Source: Chaetoceros tenuissimus
Lineage: Eukaryota > Bacillariophyta > Thalassiosirophyceae > Chaetocerotales > Chaetocerotaceae
DNA: 64,000 nt
Assembly: GCA_021927905.1 (NCBI GenBank)
Contig: BLLK01000060.1
Coordinates: 248,001 to 312,000, forward strand
Direction: 5' to 3'
Shown here: piece by piece, positions 52,875-63,922 of the stretch
Layout of the letters: every line of letters begins with the position of its first letter
Numbering within the stretch: position 1 is the stretch's first letter
Notes under the pieces: model-generated
The model's input: only the letters and a program-made list of their open reading frames with translations
What the model was told of the DNA's origin: nothing
Databases searched by the model: none
Translations under genes and position numbers: made by a program

Positions 52875-55629
52875 ATGGATTCTTCTCATTCTAATGAGGA
52901 GACTGATGGATGTCATGATTCTACTTTTCTTTCTTCCGAAAGTGCACGCGAAATGCTGCCATGCAACAACAATGCAGCAAGAGTTACCCCCGAAACAATT
53001 GCTAAGGAATTCGACTACCCTGAACAGGATTACGAACGCCTTTCTATAGTACCTGCGGATTTACTCGCATCTGATCCAAATCCAGATAGAGTCCGCTTTA
53101 AGCCGATCTTAGGACAAGACACTGAAAGAGATGAAACATTTGATGCTACGGCAACCTATGTCGGGCTTGACTATGTCAAATTGAGTTCCAAACAAAGAAG
53201 AGAAGTTCAAAGTGCAAAAAGGAAGCAATACGACCAACAGAGAAATGCCAAACAACGTGAGAAACGTGCAAAGCTACGTGAAGAAGAAGAGGAAATGATG
53301 AATAGCATGGAGCCATCTGAATTGGAAGAGTACCTTCAAGCAAAAGAAGCCAAACAACGTGAGAAACGTGCAAAGCTACGTGAAGAAGAAGAGGAAATGA
53401 TGAATAGCATGGAGCCATCAGAATTGGAAGAGTATCTTCAAGCAAAAGAAGCCGAACGGATTGAACGCAATGCTAAACAACGTGAGAAACGTGCAAAGCT
53501 ACGTGAAGAAGAAGAGGAAATGATGGATAGCATGGAGCCATCTGAATTGGAAGAGTACCTTCAAGCAAAAGAAGCCAAACGGATTGAACGCAATGCTAAA
53601 CAACGTGAGAAACGTGCAAAGCTACGTGAAGAAGAAGAGGAAATGATGAATAGCCGAACGGATTGAACGCAATGCTAAACAACGTGAGAAACGTGCAAAG
53701 CTACGTGAAGAAGAAGAGGAAATGATGGATAGCATGGAGCCATCTGAATTGGAAGAGTACCTTCAAGCAAAAGAAGCCAAACGGATTGAACGCAATGCTA
53801 AACAACGTGAGAAACGTGCAAAGCTACGTGAAGAAGAAGAGGAAATGATGAATAGCATGGAGCCATCTGAATTGGAAGAGTATCTTCAAGCAAAAGAAGC
53901 CGAACGGATTGAACGCATTGCAAAGCTACGTGAAGAAGAAGAGGAAATGATGAATAGCATGGAGCCATCAGAATTGGAAGAGTATCTTCAAGCAAAAGAA
54001 GCCAAACGGATTGAACGCAATGCTAAACAACGTGAGAAACGTGCAAAGCTACGTGAAGAAGAAGAGGAAATGATGGATAGCATGGAGCCATCAGAATTGG
54101 AAGAGTATCTTCAAGCAAAAGAAGCCGAACGGATTGAACGCATTGCAAAGCTACGTGAAGAAGAAGAGGAAATGATGAATAGCATGGAGCCATCTGAATT
54201 GGAAGAGTATCTTCAAGCAAAAGAAGCCAAACGGATTGAACGCAATGCTAAACAACGTGAGTGGCGTGCAAAGCTACGTGAAGAAGAAGAGGAAATGATG
54301 GATAGCATGGAGCCATCTGAATTGGAAGAGTATCTTCAAGCAAAAGAAGCCAAACAACGTGAGAAACGTGCAAAGCTACGTGAAGAAGAAGAGGAAATGA
54401 TGAATAGCATGGAGCCATCTGAATTGGAAGAGTATCTTCAAGCAAAAGAAGCCAAACGGATTGAACGCAATGCCAAACGACGTGAGAAACGTGCAAAGCT
54501 ACGTGAAGAAGAAGAGGAAATGATGAATAGCATGGAGCCATCTGAATTGGAAGAGTATCTTCAAGCAAAAGAAGCCGAACGGAGTGAACGCAATGCCAAA
54601 CGACGTGAGTGGCGTGCAAAGCGACAGGCAAAGAAGAAGGAAGAAAAAGCTTTAGATGAGAATGAAGGGACTGAACGCGAACCTACGATGATTGCTGATG
54701 AAATCACTAAATCTGCGGACGGAATATTTGCACGCTGGCCAGAATTGCATGATGACAATAGATCACGTGTTGCCCTGTATGCATCCTTTACCGCTGAAGA
54801 TCTAAACAAATTATTTCTATCAAGAGCCTTGTGGTCATCAGAAAGCCATAAATTCCTGACAAATCCTACCTTTTATATTTCAAAAAGAGGATTCCTCCAT
54901 TGCAAAGGAGCTGGTCCTTCCCTCCTTTTTTCATCACCAAGAAAAGACTTTGGTGCCAGATGCCGTCGAAGAGATTCAAATGGACTGCTTGTCCCTACAG
55001 AACTCGACTATAGAATTCTTTCGAGGAAATACCTAGAAGAGCAACTCGATGCCAAATTCATAATTTTACACCAATGTCAGAGCCGGACCAATGCTAGAAA
55101 TATGGAGAATGAGATCCAGGGAAGACTTGGTGGTAGAAAATTTGGAACAGAAATTCTGTGGCGGGCAATCGATCGCGGGAATTATGATAAAGAAAAAGGG
55201 GATGATACAGCAACGTTTACTGTTGGGTTGACAGTACTCAATGCAGAAAAGATCAGAGATTTGATCAAAAATGGTGTCATTGTTGTAAATAAAGGGAAAT
55301 GGAGTCATTCGAAACAACAATATTTTCACGAGCTTGATAATGGTCGAAAACAATATTTCAAGAGCAGCTATGAAGAAATAGATTTTGGTTCTTTTACTGT
55401 ACAAACATCCCAAGAGGTTCTTCGAATTAGAGTGATACAAACCAAATATTGTTATCTAGAAATTGATGAGGTCCATGATGATTCTCCTTTGAATGGATTG
55501 GTTCGAAAAGGGGATCAGATTAGAGCAATAAATGGTCGTGACATGAGCAATGCATCTGGAACGACTTTTGTGGAAGTCCTTCAATCACTTCGCACAGAGA
55601 AGAAAACTATAACAATGTGGAGAGGATAA
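52875..55629 (+). pseudogene. Charged-repeat protein with C-terminal PDZ domain, frame broken by a 44-nt deletion
   Basis: The first frame starts at ATG 52875 and stops at 53666 after 263 residues. The second runs from about 53656 to 55629 in another frame. A tandem array (about 53250-54630) of highly charged units spans both. At 53654/53655 a unit lacks the 44 bases that should follow AATAGC, joining directly to CGAACGG, which shifts the frame. The C-terminal part (after 54650) is non-repetitive and ends in a PDZ-like domain: LEIDEVHDDSPLNGLVRKGD then QIRAINGRDM. Without the deletion the product would be a long protein with helical, charged repeats and PDZ. It may be a real allele, a pseudogene, or a repeat misassembly. 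Functional role unknown. Confidence 0.65.
53250..54630 (+). repeat. Coding minisatellite, units of 123 and 102 nt
   Basis: I count eleven intact copies of MEPSELEEYLQAKEA and twelve of KLREEEEEMM. The long unit is 41 residues (123 nt). Two different 34-residue forms (102 nt) lack either RIERNAK or the QREKRAK-type segment. DNA is nearly identical between copies, with small variants such as AAT/GAT (NSM/DSM), TCT/TCA and GAGAAA/GAGTGG. Copies of this kind expand and contract by unequal exchange. Confidence 0.92.
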
Positions 55630-55656
55630 GAGATGGGAGAATAAGTAGGGGTAAAT

Positions 55657-56326
55657 TCAAAATTCGTATGATTTCATTTTAGTCACTCGTTCATTCTCGA
55701 TTTTGCTTCCTCCTTTTCCTTGGACTTTCTTTATTGCTAGAGCTATCTTCAAATGTGATAGTAGAAACACTACTCTGATTCTGTGAGGTCTGCGAGTTAG
55801 ATTTTTGTAAAGTTCCATCGTCACCATATTATACTCCACCTTTGCATACTCCAGAATCTCACTATGTGGGTGATTTGGCGGAATGAAATATTTTCTAAGT
55901 ATCCTCCCATGACTATCTGGTTTATCAAAATGCCATCTCTTGTCAAATCTGAACCTTTTTACTACTTCCTTTGAAACTAACGTCAGGTTTGTGGGTCGTA
56001 GTTTTACTTCCATGTCCGTCAAGGTATCTTACCGCCGTTCGATCCCAGCGATGCCTGGCAACTGATAGTCTGAAATACTCATCATCACTGAATTTGAGAA
56101 TAGATTTATCAATAGCTATATTTGTACAAACATATACAAAAATTTGGTATTGCTGTGGAGTCAAGTGAAGAGTCTTTGGATTGTCATTAGCTTTATGGAA
56201 CTTCAATTGGAAGCAGCCTTTGCCGAAGCACTCATTTTTTTCCTTTGTAAAGAGAGTTCTCAGTTCTTTACCTTTCTCCCAACTACAATGACAATCTCTT
56301 AGGCTGTTGGGATTTGTACTATCCAT
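55657..56326 (-). CDS. Protein of unknown function, probably two exons
   Basis: Exon 1 is 56326-56033 and exon 2 is 55968-55657, with a 64-nt intron (donor GTAAGA after codon GCG, acceptor TTTCAAAG, phase 0), giving 201 residues. The two frames overlap in the DNA, and splicing is inferred from the donor and from both parts having similar charged composition. Unspliced, exon 1 alone would give 127 residues. The protein is basic with no membrane segment and no recognised domain. Its stop lies 27 bp from that of the convergent repeat gene. Confidence 0.5.
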
Positions 56327-56648
56327 TTTGAAAGTATTTAGGATACTGCCACTGTTCAGAGTTGTTAGTTAAAGGTGTCAGCGTCCTCCTGTGCCCAATT
56401 TTCCCGAGGGAAAACTAAGCGTCTGTCGTAGTAAGGGACTGATGACTATGTAGCTAGCCATTCTAGCATGATTTGATTGATTGAGACCGTTTCACCAACG
56501 GATTGACACAGAGAAGATATTTTGAAAAAACAAAAACAAAAACAAAACACATCACAAAAATTCACTGGTACGAGAGTATGCAACTTTGCTTACATTGCAA
56601 AACCAATCTGAATAGCAAATACAACTCTGCTTTCCTGATTATTAAAAG
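56327..56648. promoter_or_regulatory. Divergent intergenic region with an A-rich pentamer run
   Basis: 322 bp between divergent genes. About 56524-56547 is a run of AAAAAC-type units. Otherwise nothing distinct was seen. Confidence 0.35.
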
Positions 56649-58565
56649 ATGCATCGAAATCAAATACTACCGAGAAAAAGAGCTGCGATACTGATGGGCT
56701 TCATTTTCCTATCAATATGTAGCACGAGTCTCTCATCTTTCAATAAACCAAACACCTTTCTTCCCAAAAAGATATTGAATAATCTCCCTCTTCATCGAGA
56801 TGGAGCAACATTCACCCATGATGAATCGTCATCAGAAGAAAAGATTCCTCCTGAATCACTGTCCTATGATAGCTATACTAAAATTGCTCTGATTCAGTTG
56901 AATGAAAAAGGGTTCAAACCGGCTCGACATGCCTATAGAGTTCATACGTCACACCCTCTTGATGATAACTATCAAGAGCAAGAATTCAAATTCAACCCTA
57001 TTGCTTCCTTTGTTTTAGAAAAATGGATTAAACATCAATTTATGCATTCTTCTGATATTGAATATGACGATGAGGATGAAATGGGACATGGAGATATCAG
57101 AGGTCATTTGTTAGCTGTGCCAGCGAATGCTGATGTCAATGAATTAGATTTTCTAGAAGGAGTTTACAAATGTTCAACTACTGGTGACTTGGAAGAAATT
57201 CAAAACTTTGTAGGTAATATGGCAGAAACTATGGGATGCATTGTTGACTGTATCATTTTGTTTTATGACAAAAATTGTGCATATCGAGATAAAGCATTGG
57301 TACGTTTGGTGAAGGGTATCAAACGTCAGCTGGATAGTAAGAAATCATTATCAGGAGCAAATGAGGAAGATGGGGGCAAGATTGATGTTTTAATTCTTGT
57401 CAAAGATGATGACACTGAAGCATTGACAGAATTGCAAGCTATCCGAAGTAAGCTAGCTCCAGAAGATGCTCACATTGGTGACATGATTAAAATTATTCCT
57501 ATTCGTGAGTTGCACTATTCTTCACAGACTGAGAGAGAGGAATGGAATATTTTCAAATCTCTTCGTGAGCACCTCATAAAAGTTGCAGATCAGAGTGCTG
57601 CCCACAAAAACTTTGTTCCGATGAACGAATTTCCAAAATTTGCCAAAAGAGTATACTCTAAGTTTGGTGGGAAGTTCGCTGACGATTCCAATAATTTCGT
57701 GATCAAAACTCGAAAGTTGACCTCGAGAGCAAGCCGTCATGCCTCCAATGAGCTGCAAGGCACTGTTCAGAAGAGATGGAATGATATTAAAATGAATCTT
57801 GAGGAAAAATTGAATACATTGGAGGGAAAGCAAACAGATGTACTTGTTGACGAAAACAAAATGCCAATATTGGAATTTGGTAGAGAAGCATCTGATATCT
57901 TGCTGTACTCCATGAATGTGTTTGAGACTGAAGAGATTGAAAGCAATACTAACACAACATTTGATAGAGAATTTGTTCATGAGAAAAGACGTGATTTCAT
58001 CCTATTGGCTAATGACGGCGTGCGAGAACTATTCAAGAATCAAATCCAGCACCTACGAGATTACTTTGGAAGAAGGTATGAGGGAATCATAGAGCAACTG
58101 GAAGAAGATGAAGTCGACTTTGAAGTAATGGATGATTCTGAAATAGAGCAGAAATACATTAAGCATCAGAAAATCCTTGAAGAAGAAGCAAAGAAGACAA
58201 CTGAAGGCTTTAGAACAGCTGCTGAGCATACAATACCGAGTAGTCTTGGCACGGAAGCATTGAGTGAACTTCAAGTAGGATATTCCTATAATAATGTTCT
58301 CGATGGTTTGATAAGGGATATGATGAAAGCAACAGGAGATTTCACAAGTAGATACGAAGAGTGGAAAAATGTCAGTACAGAGATCCCAGAAGACTCGGAA
58401 GAACTAGAAAGCAACGAACGAAGACCACCGAAATGGTATGAAAAACTTGCTGCACGAGCATTAGTCTTTGGTGTGAATTATTTGCAGGGATGGCTAGCAT
58501 ATCAAGGAATCAAGAATGCAGCAGAACAGAGAGAAAAGGACATGCCTAAATTTCCTTTGTTCTAA
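56649..58565 (+). CDS. Secretory-pathway protein of unknown function
   Basis: A single exon of 638 residues. The start MHRNQILPRKRAAILMGFIF gives a signal peptide or signal anchor (hydrophobic core AILMGFIFLSICSTSL, residues 13-28). The rest is mostly helical and charged, with acidic runs (EYDDEDEMGHGD) and central alpha/beta-like segments (GCIVDCIILFYDK and IDVLILVKDDDTE). The last 45 residues have a possible hydrophobic helix (ALVFGVNYLQGWLAYQ) and the ending KDMPKFPLF. No GTPase or protease signature was found. I do not recognise the family, and ER or plastid-ER location is only a guess from the N terminus. Confidence 0.7.
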   Translation: MHRNQILPRKRAAILMGFIFLSICSTSLSSFNKPNTFLPKKILNNLPLHRDGATFTHDESSSEEKIPPESLSYDSYTKIALIQLNEKGFKPARHAYRVHTSHPLDDNYQEQEFKFNPIASFVLEKWIKHQFMHSSDIEYDDEDEMGHGDIRGHLLAVPANADVNELDFLEGVYKCSTTGDLEEIQNFVGNMAETMGCIVDCIILFYDKNCAYRDKALVRLVKGIKRQLDSKKSLSGANEEDGGKIDVLILVKDDDTEALTELQAIRSKLAPEDAHIGDMIKIIPIRELHYSSQTEREEWNIFKSLREHLIKVADQSAAHKNFVPMNEFPKFAKRVYSKFGGKFADDSNNFVIKTRKLTSRASRHASNELQGTVQKRWNDIKMNLEEKLNTLEGKQTDVLVDENKMPILEFGREASDILLYSMNVFETEEIESNTNTTFDREFVHEKRRDFILLANDGVRELFKNQIQHLRDYFGRRYEGIIEQLEEDEVDFEVMDDSEIEQKYIKHQKILEEEAKKTTEGFRTAAEHTIPSSLGTEALSELQVGYSYNNVLDGLIRDMMKATGDFTSRYEEWKNVSTEIPEDSEELESNERRPPKWYEKLAARALVFGVNYLQGWLAYQGIKNAAEQREKDMPKFPLF

Positions 58566-58666
58566 AAATATAATTTATTTTACGAAATTTGATAAGGTAT
58601 CTCTTTTAGAACTCGTACGAGAAAAATACATACAAAATATACAATGTGTGATCATATCCTCCACAG

Positions 58667-60481
58667 CTATGTCTCCCTCTCAATCAAAGAAACAACTCCT
58701 TCAGATCCTTGATCGGGTTCGTTATCTACAATCAAAGGGCTTGATTCCTCCAAATCAAGACCGCTGCCAAATGTGCCATATTCCAACAATCCATTAGATT
58801 CTTGACTTGACTCACTTTCCTGCCTTCTTCTTCTTGGTTTACCGATGCTAGCACGACAAACAGGACATATTGAAGGGTCCAGACAGCCTCTTGACCTTAT
58901 CCACGTTTTCCAACAAGTCTGATCTAAAATGTGACCACAACGCAACATCTTGATCTCTTGTCCATCACTACCGTGTGTAGGGATGCAATATTCCTTATTC
59001 AATCTACGCCGACTTTTACATGGAGGAAAATCCTCTAAACATATAGGGCAGATCTCAGTTTTAAAATCTTGTTGGAGCATGTTGGCTTTTTCTTTATCAA
59101 TATCATCGAGAGCGCTCATTGTCATGGCATCATTCAAACGTCTATTACGTTCTCTGTATTCTCCACATACAGCTAAGAAAACAGATGACATGAAGAAGAA
59201 AATGACAATTCCAAATCTACCCAGAAAGTCAAGCAGCTTCTCTTGAAAAGTTGGTGGCCCTTCATCGAGTAAATTTGAAATATTCGTGACAGCAGTCATT
59301 ACCGCTTCGTAGTTCTCGCATTCACGCATCTCTTCTCGCATCGATCCTTTTTGAAATTATGATGTCAGTGACATTAATGCACGAAACATACATAGAAATA
59401 TTCATTGTAATGACTTACCAACAACTCTTTCCAATCTCCACCAAGGGAGGATCTGTATGATATTGCTACCAGAGGTTATAAAACACACTCTGTCCAGAGT
59501 TGAAATGAAAATTAGTATTCCATTTTCTTCTCTTAGAATATCTTCTCTACTCATTGGTCCACATTTCGTCTTGGTTTCATCGTTAGCGTGCAGAGTAGTA
59601 GAATTACACATGCGATTCCCACCAAACCATTCACCATACAAATAGCTTGAAAAATATTGTGCTGCATCATTGATCATATCCTCTTCGTCCTCAAACGTAT
59701 AGAAAGCAAAATTATGAAGAATCTCTGGTAGATTCATTCTTGATACTGCTGCAACAGCAATCTGTGGCTTCAGATTCGAGTCATGATTCCACTGAAGAAT
59801 ATTGTTTAAGACCGACATACTATGTTGTGAATCACGAAGCACACGCTTTTTGTTTCTTTTCAAGGCCAGTTTTCTATTTCGAAATCTGCTATAACCATGA
59901 TTCTCCTCACTATTTCGGAATCTGTAATTATATCCAAGCCGAATTTGATCATTTTCTCCACTACCTTTGGTGGGATATATCGCTTCATTGTTATAAGAAT
60001 TCAACATGGATTCTTCTGGGACTAGATCATGTTTCCTTTGCAACCATCTCTTCCGTCTCCCATTCACATTAGTGACTGGTATAGTAGGATCCGTTGAATT
60101 CATTTCTTCAACAATATAACTTGTAGATGATGAGTAGCTCTCGGTAAAATTTTGAAGCATCGCTGCAAGATTCTTGATACCATAACTTGTCCACACGCCA
60201 TCGGGGTCACACAACAAAAGTGGCGTTCCATTTACCTGATGATCAGATGTTGTGGCTTCGTCTATATGGCATAGATCAGTTTGTGTCACTGGATCAGGAT
60301 AGTCTCTTGGTACCCATCCTTCCGAATATTTTGGATTGAAATCATACAACTGTCTTTTCTGTTGTCTTGACGTGTTAGGTCTTTGATGTAAATTCTTGGG
60401 AATTATTCTTTCGAAAGGAAGTGCCCATGCCGGTGCTATGGTAGAATACAAAAGCAAGCCCTTCATTCTTCTTCGCACCAT
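58667..60481 (-). CDS. TPM-domain membrane protein with C-terminal RING finger
   Basis: Exon 1 is 60481-59419 and exon 2 is 59346-58667, joined by a 72-nt intron (GTAAGT donor, phase 1), giving 580 residues. An N-terminal hydrophobic stretch (GLLLYSTIAPAWALP) may be a signal peptide. A TPM/MOLO1-like luminal domain follows: DYPDPVTQTDLCHIDE, LLLCDPDGVWTSYG, QIAVAAVSRMNLPEI, then GILIFISTLDRVCFITSG. In exon 2 a single membrane segment (FGIVIFFFMSSVFLAVCG) precedes a RING domain: CPICLEDF, then MLRCGHILDQTCWKTWI, then CPVCRASIG. This is the layout of a membrane E3 ubiquitin ligase with an exofacial sensor-type domain. Substrates are unknown. Confidence 0.8.
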
Positions 60482-60984
60482 AGTACCAAGAGATATTTAA
60501 TGGAGTTTTAACAAACTTCCGAATTTCAAATATGTAAAAACATATAATGGTATGTAATCTGGGGTACAAGAAGCCAGTCCTGGACTGAGATGCAAAAGAA
60601 GCCGAAATAGAAGCCCAAAAACAACAGAAAATCAGTCAAAAGTCAAGAATCTCGCAACTTTACTACTATTAATACCTGCTACTTGATAGATAGTGATCAG
60701 AATATAGTTGCAGAACTTTTTGCATAAGGTTTAGAGTTCTATCGTCATCTGCCTCACCACTCTCACAAATTTCATTCAATCTCAATTTCTTTCATGTCAA
60801 AAAAGTCACTGAGCGGACATCTCCATAGCCACATGAAGCAAATGTTAATTGGCTACAATATTTTAATTATCTTCTTTCGATATAAAAAATACCCTTTTGG
60901 GAAGTAATAGTTATTCTATACTTTTAAAACTAAACTTATTCAAAATCAGAGCAGAGATTGGTCGCTTTGCAATGCTGTTATGAC
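60482..60984. other. Intergenic region, nothing recognised
   Basis: 503 bp between two genes on the minus strand. It must hold the promoter of the TPM-RING gene. No distinct element was recognised. Confidence 0.35.
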
Positions 60985-61796
60985 TCAGTCCTTGTAATGT
61001 TGAGGAAAAAAACCTATACACACAGCAAAATCTTTCATCATGTTTGATTTCGACTTTTGATAAAGCATATTTTCAATATAATTACAATGTTCTCGAGTAT
61101 AATCTTCTAAGTGTTCCGAGGGATCACCAAAAAGGGGATCATAAAGCATCCGGGCTGTATGCGTCTCCAAGTTGTCAAGTCCAAACTTGATCCAATGTTT
61201 GACAAAAGTATTTTCAACATTGCATTTTAGTACCTTCCCATTCAACGTAATTAAATAATCTCTACCATCACATCCATCCGCTTGTTGAATTTCCTCCAAA
61301 AAAAATGTTCTTGTACTCGCTTCTTCTGGTACAGGAAATGACTCGTAATCAGAAGCACTTATCCGAGGAATGCATTCATGTGACTTGATAAAATCAACAT
61401 ATTTCTGATCTACCCCAAATTTCATACAACCATCAATCAGAAACATATATCTTTCTGAAGGCAATTCATTCTTTTCGGTTTTATTTTCATCATACTTTCT
61501 GCAGCAAACAAATACATTGTCAATCTTGTTCCCATCGTACAATTCTATAGTTTCCTGCTCCCAGCCATAAAATACTTCGATCTCATCCAAGATGGACAAC
61601 TCTTTTTCTGAAATTTCATGTAGGATCCCATGCACACTTTGATTCTTCTCTTTGATAATCTCAGCATATCCATTTTTCCGAAAAAGATCAATTTGTAGTC
61701 TTTCAATTTGGCTGGACATGAAGATGTTGGATGAATTCCACGCAACCTGATACTTGTTGGATTCATCATTGCTCCATATGCAAAATATCTCACCAT
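60985..61796 (-). pseudogene. Gamma-glutamylcyclotransferase-like gene with a one-base frameshift
   Basis: The true start is ATG 61796: MVRYFAYGAMMNPTSIRLRG, then AKLKDYKLIFFGK, the typical start of the GGCT/AIG2 fold with its YFAYG substrate loop. Within an A5 run at 61673-61677 the family-like sequence moves to another frame and continues GYAEIIKEKNQSVHGILHEI, then LDEIEVFYGWEQ with the conserved glutamate and aromatic residues. The second frame is open to 60985. The shift equals one missing A, or a -1 ribosomal slip on that run. The C-terminal half extends beyond the GGCT domain with no recognised motif. GGCT-type enzymes act on gamma-glutamyl peptides. Sequencing error, pseudogene and programmed slip cannot be told apart here. 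Confidence 0.7.
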
Positions 61797-62367
61797 GCTG
61801 AATATATTTGAAGCGCAAACTTATAGAGTTTTAAGTTATCATTTATGAACTATGGTACGATCCGGATATCAAATCATAGGCAAAACGCTTCTCTATTCTC
61901 AATCCCAAAATCATTTGAGAAGCGGGTTTTGGAACACAAATGAGATTGGGACTAAAACAATAGTGTAGATGAGCTAAATGACACGGTTAAATTTGACAAA
62001 GTTCAACTACACAAAATTACGTCACTTTCCGGGTTGCCTTGGATTGAAAATCAACCTTCAACGATCGTTATGTACGTACTTGTACAGTATCTACCAATAT
62101 TTTTCTACTTTTGAACGCATCACAAAAACAGAACTTCCTCCTCAAGCTCCCAGTTGTTCCTGGCCATCAACTTATTCTACATCTACTAGGTGATACTCCG
62201 TTGACCCGAACACTACAGTTCCCTATTGCACTAATTGAGTTTCAATAAGCTCCTTTGTGAAGTTTCTGTGTTTTCGTAGCTCGTTGAAAAGAAAGCAAAT
62301 TAAATTCTGTTCAAAAGCTAGAGAGAAATTCTTTTTCGTAAAATTGAAGTTCTACGTACCAAAAAGA
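61797..62367. promoter_or_regulatory. Divergent intergenic region, nothing recognised
   Basis: 571 bp between divergent genes, ending at the most likely start of the thioredoxin-like gene. The palindromic string GTACGTAC occurs near 62072. Confidence 0.35.
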
Positions 62368-63256
62368 ATGTACCAAAATATAACTCAACAATCACGCACA
62401 TACCAATCAGGAATGGATACTGCTACTTTTTCGTTAGCTTCATCTAGCTCTTCTGTTCGAGAAAGGACTTGTCGTTCATCTCGCACATCGTGGTGTCATG
62501 CGTACTTAATTCTAGCTGTTTTAGGTTCCATCTTCCCATCGATTTCGTCGTTTACCATACAGACAAACCATCCAATCTCTTTGTCCAATAGAATATCAAC
62601 ACAGTCAAGATCATCCATATATTCAACTATAGATAGACCGTCATCGTCGTCATCAAACGAAATGTCGAGTTTCGAAAAGCGAATGAGGAGACTCATCAAT
62701 CCCAAAAATACAGCTACACAGAAAAAGAGAAAATCATATGGAAAAAGTAATGTCCCTCCAAATTTGATCAAGATACAAACTTTGAATGAATACAAGGATA
62801 TGATTTGCAAGAATAAGGATCGTATTGTAGTTGTTAGATTTTATGCAACTTGGTGCAAGGTAAGAACTTTATAGCATTGTATGCCATAGGTTTTGACTAG
62901 CTCTATTTATCTCACAAACCATGTATTCATAGGCATGCAAAGCTATCGCTCCGTCATATTATAGATTAGCAACCACGTATAAAGACGCTCTATTTGTGGA
63001 TGTACCAGTAACACCAGAAAATGCAAATTTGCATCAAGGTCTAGGCGTCCCATCATTGCCATTTGGACACATTTATCATCCAACCGGTGGCCTCGTTGAG
63101 GAGTTGAAAATTGCCAAAAAGAATTTCCCGAAATTTGCAAGAGTTTTGAAATATTATTTGGATGGAAAGTGTGATGTAGAGGAGTATGAAGAGATCATGA
63201 GCAAGGTTGTTGATGATGGGGATGAGGGTGCTGTTGAAAGCGGGAAAAGGCCTTGA
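62368..63256 (+). CDS. Plastid-targeted thioredoxin-like protein, two exons
   Basis: Exon 1 is 62368-62859 and exon 2 is 62933-63256 (73-nt intron, phase 0), giving 271 residues. Another ATG at 62413 would also serve. The N terminus is a bipartite plastid presequence: a signal peptide core (AYLILAVLGSIFPSISS) followed directly by phenylalanine (SS-FTIQ), the cleavage pattern of diatom plastid import, then a Ser/Arg-rich transit part. The thioredoxin domain has VVVRFYATWCKACK at about 154-167 with the CxxC pair, which the intron splits after the first Lys, and VPSLPFGHIY with the cis-proline region. It is expected to reduce disulphides in the plastid. The target proteins are unknown. Confidence 0.85.
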
Positions 63257-63922
63257 GCTTTTGGAAATTGAGGGTACTAGTTCAGGTAGTTTAATGACAT
63301 AAATACTCTAGAGTACATAATTGTATAGTATGATTATAATTTATTTTGTTTCTTTATTATTTCTAATAAACAACATCAAGTCAGTGTGCATAATGATTTC
63401 TTATTTCTTGAGAATCAAACAACCTCGTGGGACTCGACCCTAGGGGTCCTTGTTTGACCCTTTTCTACAATCGAAAACTATCATACTTACCTCTGTATGA
63501 AACAGTTTACTATTCAGAACTAGGATTATTGTGCTCCGAACTGTATTCTGTAAATTATTCATATCGCCCTATGTAATGAAAATATGCACAACAATGACCT
63601 CATGAACTCCCTATCCAACAGATACTACTCCTAGACTTTCTAAAACTTTTGTAAAAGTTTAGTAAGAACACAGACGTTGCTACAGGCTACAGACGTCACC
63701 CCTGCTCGGAATTCTTTTCGGAAGAAGATTGAAGAATACGAAAGAACAGTTGATTGACACTGAAGATCCAATCGAAATCAACGTCCATCACGTTCTGAAC
63801 AGTGTAAAAAGATTCTTTTCCTCTTTCCTTGCATCGCCATAAATCATAACAGAAGAAAACTTCAACCTAAAAAAAGAACAATCATTGATATTTCAACAAA
63901 GCAACTCACATCAACACAAAAC
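63257..63922. promoter_or_regulatory. Intergenic region upstream of UPRT
   Basis: 666 bp between two genes on the plus strand. No gene or repeat was recognised. The promoter of the UPRT gene should lie near its right end. Confidence 0.35.

Noticed and set aside
53176-54631. Several antisense frames with repeated LPIQMAPCYSSFPLLLHVA units
   Set aside because: They are the reverse reading of the charged-repeat array and break wherever unit length changes.
56030-56050. GTTCGATCCCAGC-like string resembling a tRNA T-arm
   Set aside because: It lies inside a coding exon, and no matching acceptor stem or anticodon arm is present.
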